A stretch of DNA of 64,000 nt from Acanthaster planci (Eukaryota; Echinodermata; Asteroidea; Valvatida; Acanthasteridae), in NCBI RefSeq assembly GCF_001949145.1, contig NW_019091402.1, positions 1,927,663 to 1,991,662 on the forward strand, given 5' to 3'. Below, piece after piece: positions 58,701 through 64,000 of the stretch. Positions within the stretch are counted from its first letter, which is position 1. Every line of letters starts with the position of its first letter. Under the pieces are notes generated by a model that had not been told where the DNA came from, searched no databases, and saw nothing but the letters and a program-made list of their open reading frames with translations. The translations under genes were made by a program, and so were the position numbers.

Positions 58701-60443
58701 ACCGCAACTGGTATTTTCTTGAAGGGAGAACAGACATTTTATTTAACCTTTTATGGCCTTTCTTAGGGCTCTATTTTGGTGCTCTAAACGCGCCTTGGAA
58801 GAGAAGAGGGAAGAAATAGACCAAAAGTCCCCCCTGCTTCAGGGACTCTGTCTTCATAAGTACATAAGTATATGTTTACTTCTGGCAAATTTTAACCAGA
58901 CACGTGGACGCCATTTTTCTCAGGAAGAAGCCACATCGGGTGACAAAGTGACGCAGTGGCAAAGTACAAATTGAAGGACTACCCGTGTTGATTGGTGGGT
59001 TACTTATTAACTTGGGTAATTAACAAAAAATCAATGATCTGGTTCACTTTGCCACGTGGCGGTAAATATGCACGGAGGCGAATTAACAAAGGCGTTGGCG
59101 ATTTAGAAGCAGGAAAAATGTGGAATGATACTTAAATTGAATTAAAATATTACATAGTGCCGTTTTATAAATTCCTCTTAGAACGGAAATCTAGGACATG
59201 TTACATTTTCATTTAATTTATAAAGGATACTAAAGAAGTATTTCGTAAACGAGAAGGGAAAATGCAACTAACACATTCTTCAAAGGGTGACTGGTTTTCA
59301 GCAGTAGGGAAATCAATTTGAAACAGAACACCTAATTCTGTTAAGGTCTTGTCCATAGATGCAGGCTCACACATAAATGACCTGACGGTGTCTCTTTCGA
59401 TACATTTATTTCTTTTGACAAAACAAAAAATAAGGCATTTTTACACGCAAGATGAGCTCTGTAGTTGAGCAACTCAAATCATCAATAAACTATTTCCGAT
59501 GAAGATGAAATTTATTGTAACCATTTTCCCTGAGTCCCATACAGTTCCTGACAAAAACGTCACACGCAAATACTTCCTTTTTGCAAATGGCAAATACATC
59601 ACTGTCAGGGAAAGTAAATGAAATTATATTTCAAATACAAAAAGTTGAGGAGTATATTTATCTTTCTTGGACTGGCAATTCAGGTTCAGTTTTGTTTAAA
59701 CAGAATCAACTTCCTTTGTGTATAAAAACTGTACACAAAGTAAATAGAAAGTGAAAACTGTTCTGTTCTCTGTGTCCAAATATAGCTGCGAATATGCAAA
59801 CATAATAAACAAGTGTCAAACCGCCGGCACATACACGTTAATAACTCAGAAAACAACTCTCTGCAATGGCAGCGTTTTGTACATTTCCCTGCCCAGTTTG
59901 CCAATGGTAATTGACTGAAAGACACATTGCTCATATTTTAGAAGCGAAGTTATAACGTTCGCTTTTATGTCTTTGCAGGAATGACGCTTGACTTGGTCAG
60001 ATATGGAATTTGAAAGAAACAGAAAGATCAATAGGAAAAATATGGGAGATTATGCACCACAAAGACATCAGAGTGCTTGCCAATTTAAAGATTTTTCCCC
60101 AAAGGGCTTGGCCCTCGACCACTAAAGTGTCTTACCAATAATGAGATAGAGATTTTTAATATGGCTACATCACCTCATCTTTGCTTACTACGATTTTCAA
60201 GTTATCTAAAGAAATCGGCAGCCATTGCCGAGCATCGTTTGCAACGAACACAAACGTTTAATTTTACTCTTACAACGAGGAAAAACACTCAAGTGTAAAT
60301 ATACTACATTACGGATTGAAATTAGCACCAACCAACTTGCTAGTATTTTAAACAAGCACAATGTACATGTCATAATAGACGTTGATTACAAAAGTATGTT
60401 TGGTCAGAAGGTTATGAAGCCTTACCTCGGCAAGCTCAGCCAT
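46764..60443 (-). CDS. Annexin with four core repeats (13 exons, 321 or 336 aa)
   Basis: Exons in transcript order: 60443-60426 (MAELAE), 55101-55057 (uncertain cassette), 54319-54244, 53630-53536, 52540-52427, 52059-52003, 50665-50632, 50187-50108, 49443-49375, 48917-48816, 48223-48148, 47671-47559, 46895-46764 (stop). Phases agree at all junctions. Annexins bind acidic phospholipids on membranes in a Ca-dependent manner. Repeat 1: MKGFGTDEDAII...LRGNLETAVEALM; repeat 2: MRGPGTDEKTII...TSGDFKNLMLSIY; repeat 3: AGEDRWGTDEST...CSGNLRDGYLAIV; repeat 4: LKGAGTDDEQLI...CSGDYAKLLLALV, ending KTDED. GxGT calcium-loop motifs are intact in repeats 1, 2 and 4. Repeat 3 has the WGT form usual for third repeats. 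The length and exon pattern fit the annexin family. The N-terminal tail is very short, as in annexins without a long regulatory head. The paralogue type cannot be set from the core alone. Confidence 0.93.
47153..47396. mobile_element. Foldback element with GGCCGTTTTCCAATACTCGA arms
   Basis: TAGGGCCGTTTTCCAATACT and CGACTT at the left are mirrored by AAGTCGAGTATTGGAAAACG and GCCTA at the right, an inverted repeat of about 27 bases. The interior of about 190 bases is non-coding. It lies in the last intron of the annexin gene and appears once in the window. Confidence 0.8.
50824..51130 (+). mobile_element. GCGAGTTAAATTT MITE family D, copy 2
   Basis: The left end GGCGAGTTAAATTTGAATAA and right end CAAATTTAACTGG are inverted relatives. 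The body matches 44479-44775 with scattered substitutions and a small insertion (ATTGCATAGCGACC). It is inserted in an intron of the annexin gene. Confidence 0.9.
51466..51903. mobile_element. Long foldback element with AATTKCKCCCTCTCTTGGT arms
   Basis: The left arm (TGTGACCAAAGGAGCCTCCG, then TTGCTCCCTCTCTTGGTCCG) is mirrored by the right arm (ACCAAGAGAGGGCGCAATTT, then CTAGCAACGAAGGTTCCTGT). The imperfect arms are about 80 bases each. A 150-codon open frame across it is a by-product. A one-arm relative (GAGAGAGGGCGCAATTTTCC, TAACAACGGAGGCTCCT) lies at about 6748-6790. The element is inside an annexin intron. Confidence 0.7.
52650..52961 (-). pseudogene. Unassigned coding-like fragment in an annexin intron
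   Basis: A minus-strand frame of about 100 codons opens with MKHFFFYCFGDKLVNEEFM and continues with LLYDGNRSVNVDF. The latter faintly recalls the short N-terminal segment seen in HARBI1-like (Harbinger) nuclease proteins of invertebrates. No catalytic domain follows, and the annexin exon at 52540-52427 lies just downstream. It may be a decayed transposase piece or chance. I do not recognise it securely. Confidence 0.2.
53099..53175. mobile_element. AGTGGCGTAGCC-type foldback fragment
   Basis: CCAGTGGCGTAGCCGGGGGG is followed by GTGCCCCCT and a second GTGCCCCCCCC block. This is the left part of the same or a closely related family as 24675-24867. It lies in an annexin intron. No right terminal repeat was identified. 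Confidence 0.55.
55057..55101 (-). CDS. Possible 45-base in-frame cassette exon of the annexin gene
   Basis: The segment is flanked by TTTGTTACAG and GTAAGTCGG and encodes 15 residues (YIIRYRAARAGLALL) in phase 0 at both ends. It can be included or skipped without disturbing the frame. Skipping gives MAELAEGTILAKADFDAE, which looks more like typical annexin N-termini. It may be alternatively spliced, or a chance pair of splice-like sites. Confidence 0.35.
57687..57807 (+). mobile_element. 120-bp MITE family B, copy 2
   Basis: GGCTGTGTCCAAAATGGGCT at the left and GAGATTCGACACAGCC at the right form inverted termini. The body aligns with the reverse complement of 19752-19870 over its full length. 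It lies in the first large intron of the annexin gene. Confidence 0.8.
57850..58350. repeat. GACTCGA-rich simple repeat region
   Basis: Words such as GACTCGAGTC, TGACTCGACT and ACTCGAGTCA occur in two dense patches (about 57870-58025 and 58220-58350), with a more ordinary stretch between. The words are in both orientations, so the patches can pair with each other. It lies in the large first intron of the annexin gene. Confidence 0.65.
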
Positions 60444-63400
60444 TTTCTCCTCCTGAAAAACCTGTTGCAAGTCCCTCAAAACAGTGCTCAAAAGACAGAC
60501 CTTCGTTTGCTAGCACTCCCTGCTCAAAAGGACCTAAAGCCTTGTTGGCCGTCGATAAAATCCCAATCAGATTGAACTTTGGAAGATGGTGGTGCGGTGT
60601 GAGTGGGCGTCTATCTAATATTGATCATCACTGCATTTCCACCAACTGATAGCCGCATGCAAATGTAGTTATGAGATCATGGGCCAAATTTGTCTGGATT
60701 TAATACTGAAGCACAAATTCACCCCTTGATGGGTACTGCGTGCGTCGAGTCAGGCTTGACCGCAGCTTGCAGTTTACGCATGCGCCTAGGTGAAAAAAAA
60801 TCGGTGCACGTCTTACTTCCTGGTGGACTGATTATGAATTTTTAGATGCAACCTTAAAAGGAACCGAAACCGTTTTTGAAAATAAAATAATTTCAATTTC
60901 TTCTATACAAATCAACCACATTCTTCCATAGGATTGCCTCGTAGACGGGGCCTCTGATATATGCGGATTTAGCCCATCCTTTTTGCTTTGTCTTTCCGCC
61001 CGCGCCACCAGTCTCCTATTTAAAAAAGAATTTTGTGTGGCTGTTAGAATAGAAATGATGCCACCATCCTCTGCATCATTACTCCAATAACAGTAGATCT
61101 GTAGATATTTGTTCACGGATGGTAATGGTCGAAACTGGTCCCCATATTTGCTAGATCTCCATCTATTTTATTTTACAAGCTGCACACGCAATGTGCAATG
61201 GGTAACTGACGGCTGGTTGAGCTCTCATTGGACAGTTTTGTCACGCTTGCGCACAGCCTATGCATATGAAATGTGCGTACATGAATCATTAACCATAATT
61301 ATTTCGTGACTAACTATCCTTCATTTTTGTCAATGCAGTGACGTAAGCGAAGCCTATCCCAAGAAGCCACATTATATTTCAATTTATCGCTGTTTTCGAA
61401 TCCGTTTTTGGCAGGGAGACTGCAAATAGAGTGCATGCTCTTTGTAGATGTATTATCGTTTATTCTGTTGTTGGAAAAAGATTTAGGCAATGATGTAGGC
61501 CGCTTTGAAGGACAATAAAGATGTAATTTCCATGCATTTTTCCCCAACATTTTGAGTGTTTAGTTAACAAATCTTGGACGATAATGTACTACAAAAACTC
61601 ATGGCAAAGGAAACTTTCAAAAGTGGATTAAAATTAGACCTTGGCATTAATTAGGGTTACAGTAATAAATAGATGCTCTAAAGTTAAATTATCTGAGAGA
61701 TATAATTCTAAATGATGTACGTTGTGTCTAGCTTTGAGAGGTACGTTTTCAGGTTAGAGCGCTGTAAATCTTTGCAAGCAGTAGAGGTTTTGCATGGCTG
61801 CCATCTGACAGGCCAGCGCTTCTGTTCCACAGGGTGTGCACAAAGGAGGTTTCCTTGTAGAACAAAAGAGTTGCCCTGCAAAATGGCTACCACGTAAGAC
61901 CTTGATACTCCTTTGCGTTATCGAGAGAGAAAAAATGCAGTGTAGTAGAATCACATGCAGCAGCCCTGTGGATGCGTCATTCTTTTGGACAGAGTGCAAA
62001 CTGTTACCGCAATATTACTGTTTTAAAGTACAGACGGGAGGTCTGACCCAAGGCTAAGTTTCAGGTAGAAATTCAAAGTCAGTCTTAGTACTTTTCCACC
62101 AACTTCACCTAAAGACCTGTTTACATAGATAAACTCGGAGTATGAATACGTACAGCATGTATGAGAACTTAGAGACAAACAAAATAGTTCCCCTATTGTT
62201 TTGCCAGTAATATCGGCAGACACGTACGGGGCTGCATGTGCACACTTATGTTCCAACAGTCATGTCTCATGTGGTTGTTACCATGGCAGCAGACAGTGTA
62301 TGGACTTTGAGAAAATCAATGGTGAGATAAAAACACTGTGGCAGTCGAAGCAAAAGCCTATTCAAAACTTATAGTGCAAAGCGGCATATCTGATCATGTC
62401 CTCTAAAATAGCTGTGCTCGGGACGAGCTAATATTTCTCTGGCTGCACTGGGAATTTCATACGGTCTTTGATACTGTTAAAATGTTTCTTGCATTAACTT
62501 GTACCCACACTTGGACCATTATGGTCCAAAAAAGTTAGAAGCTACACAATAGTGTTTAAATGTGCAGAGGGTATCCTGCCATGTGAGGGAGGGTCCATAT
62601 ATGTCTTCCAGAAGTCCAGTCCATTATGTAGGCTTATCAAGGATTTTCCTTGATGGCCGCTGGAGCCATGGCCCTCTTTCTTGTGTTGGAACAGCGGCAA
62701 AACTAGGGGAGGGCACGACCCCCAGCTGGGTCAGTTATGCCCTTCCATGAAATCTTGAGTTGATCAAAAACTACGTTCAACAAAGTCCCGGTTATAACAA
62801 AGCAATTGGTCTGGTACCTGCAACCTTGTTCTACCGAGAGTTGAGTATACAAGATGCAGTTCATACGCTAGCCCCCCCCCCCAAAAAAAACTGAAGTGCA
62901 ACTTAGGAGGCCTCCTGAAGTTTGAACCCGTTCGCTCGAAGGGATCTCACGGGATTACATTGTGAGCTGTGTACTAGTCGCTAAGTTTATAGAAAATTCA
63001 GCTCAGAACAGGTGAGAGGATTTTAAAGTAACCTCCTTTGCAATGGTAGGTATACCAATTGTCCTTGCTTCATGAGGAAAGAAGTCCATGTTTATGCATG
63101 TGTCTAGTGTACCCAGGCACACGTTTAAGATATTCTGCCATTGCCAATCTGCGGCAAATTGTCTTGTTTTGTGATCGCCGCGTGTGGCGCCCTTTACGTC
63201 GGTGCTTCAAATGGCCTGCTATCATTCGCACGAACGTGTTCAGTTGAACATTAACTGATATCTCCCAGGGTTGAAGGGCTTAATGAAACTAGCATTTTAC
63301 GCGAGTAAACAGTTCTCCTTTGTACTTTGCAATTTGTGTTTTGATACATACTAGCTACAACAAGGAAATTCACGCTACTTTGCGATTGGCCATTAGTTCA

Positions 63401-64000
63401 AGGAAGCCATAGGAGTTTAGAAATCGACAACATTAAATTCAGCTTCAAATTTTTATCTCACGCCGCCGTGGATAATTCGGCATTCTAGATGAAAGTAGAA
63501 TGTCTTTTCAAATATAGTCGAATTAAAACCCGACCACAGCATACATGCAAAAACCTAGAGCTTCTGAACAAGATGTGATACACTTGTCGTCTGTCACTGT
63601 GTGGTCCAAGGTGTTATGTTTGCCCCAAAGAGAATATTCTTTTTCCCAAAGCCTGATATGGTCACATGACTAGCTCTCGACCAATGAAAGGACTGTTCTT
63701 GACTGTTGTGATGTGGGATATGGCGGGCACGGCAAAACCAGTGGTGCACATGTGCGTGCTTGAGTTTAAAAACCGTCATTCCCCATGTAGAAGTAGTCAT
63801 AAAAAGTTTTTTAACTCTATGGCCAAATAAAATCAGTAAAGTTAATGACACGGTAGATATGGCCTTTTCCATTGATCTGGTGGTCAGGAAGGTCATGCAT
63901 AAGTCCAGTTAGCTCCAGCCTGAGGAAAACGATGAATGTTTAACCGCCTGTAGGTCCTGGAAAATAATAAAATGTGTCTCAGCTCAACAAGGTGCTTGGA
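60444..64000. other. Region upstream of the annexin gene, no recognised gene
   Basis: The part next to 60444 should hold the annexin 5' untranslated region and promoter. A pyrimidine-rich strand precedes the ATG, but no TATA box is evident. Further right there is one repeat (61793-61887) and a C10 run with adjoining A8 near 62871-62889. Open frames are short and lack domain similarity. Confidence 0.5.
61793..61887. mobile_element. GGCTGCCATCT foldback family, better-preserved copy
   Basis: GGCTGCCATCTGACAGGCCA and CTTCTGTTCCACAGGGTGTG are followed by a partly mirrored half containing CTTGTAGAACAAAAG and GCAAAATGGC. GTGCACAAAGGAGGTTTC in the centre is shared with the remnant at 14538-14613, and the end motif with 10205-10313. 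Confidence 0.6.

Larger units (their letters stand above)
55102..60425. other. Large first intron of the annexin gene
   Basis: This 5.3-kb stretch between the ATG exon and the next exon has no other gene that I can support. It contains the family B MITE at 57687-57807 and the GACTCGA-rich region at 57850-58350. First introns of this size often carry regulatory elements, but none is recognisable by sequence alone. Confidence 0.5.

Noticed and set aside
60832-61116. Minus-strand 94-codon frame as an extra annexin 5' exon or separate gene
   Set aside because: No suitable splice borders in phase with the ATG exon at 60443-60426, and no domain recognised.
1-64000. CRISPR array, operon or bacterial contamination
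   Set aside because: All recognised genes except the GPCR are split by introns with GT/AG borders. No regularly spaced direct repeats with unique spacers or ribosome binding sites were seen.

Overview
The window is animal nuclear DNA, from an invertebrate deuterostome. AT-rich introns and intergenic DNA full of short foldback repeats surround GC-rich exons. Frequent ACATGTACATGTA and TAGGCCTA words, long G/C homopolymers and AGTGGCGTAAC-type foldback repeats suggest an echinoderm, most likely a sea star. That placement is an impression from composition; a hemichordate or cephalochordate cannot be excluded. Nothing bacterial or viral was recognised.

Four protein-coding genes can be supported. 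(1) 7390-8406 (+) is an intronless rhodopsin-family GPCR of 338 aa. (2) 28675 down to 11260 (-) is a 22-exon gene. All splice phases agree and give 1,221 aa: signal peptide, five thrombospondin type-1 repeats, one membrane helix, about 500 aa of low-complexity cytoplasmic linker with two internal repeat families, and a C-terminal tyrosine-kinase-like domain. HRD is HGD, DFG is NAA, and the activation loop has no tyrosine, so it is a predicted receptor pseudokinase. Its kinase part recalls STYK1/NOK. (3) 38072-43553 (+) is a 7-exon gene of 559 aa: N-terminal signal anchor, FkbM-type methyltransferase, then a NodB-like polysaccharide-deacetylase fold with eroded catalytic motifs. (4) 60443 down to 46764 (-) is a four-repeat annexin of 13 exons (321 or 336 aa, depending on a 45-base in-frame exon).

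Layout: 1-7389 has no recognised gene; the GPCR converges with the receptor pseudokinase across 8.4-11.3 kb; 28.7-38.1 kb is a divergent, repeat-filled intergenic region; the methyltransferase gene converges with the annexin across 43.6-46.8 kb; 60.4-64 kb has no recognised gene. The four genes are not an obvious functional unit. The receptor, the GPCR and the annexin belong to membrane or signalling biology, and the methyltransferase fusion probably acts in the Golgi on glycans.

Most remaining structure is non-autonomous mobile DNA. At least ten foldback/MITE-like families are visible by their terminal inverted repeats or by second copies in the window, along with tRNA-like (SINE-type) fragments. 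The two observations most worth pursuing are the TSP1-receptor pseudokinase with its xQAMxGK linker repeat, and the methyltransferase/pseudo-deacetylase fusion.
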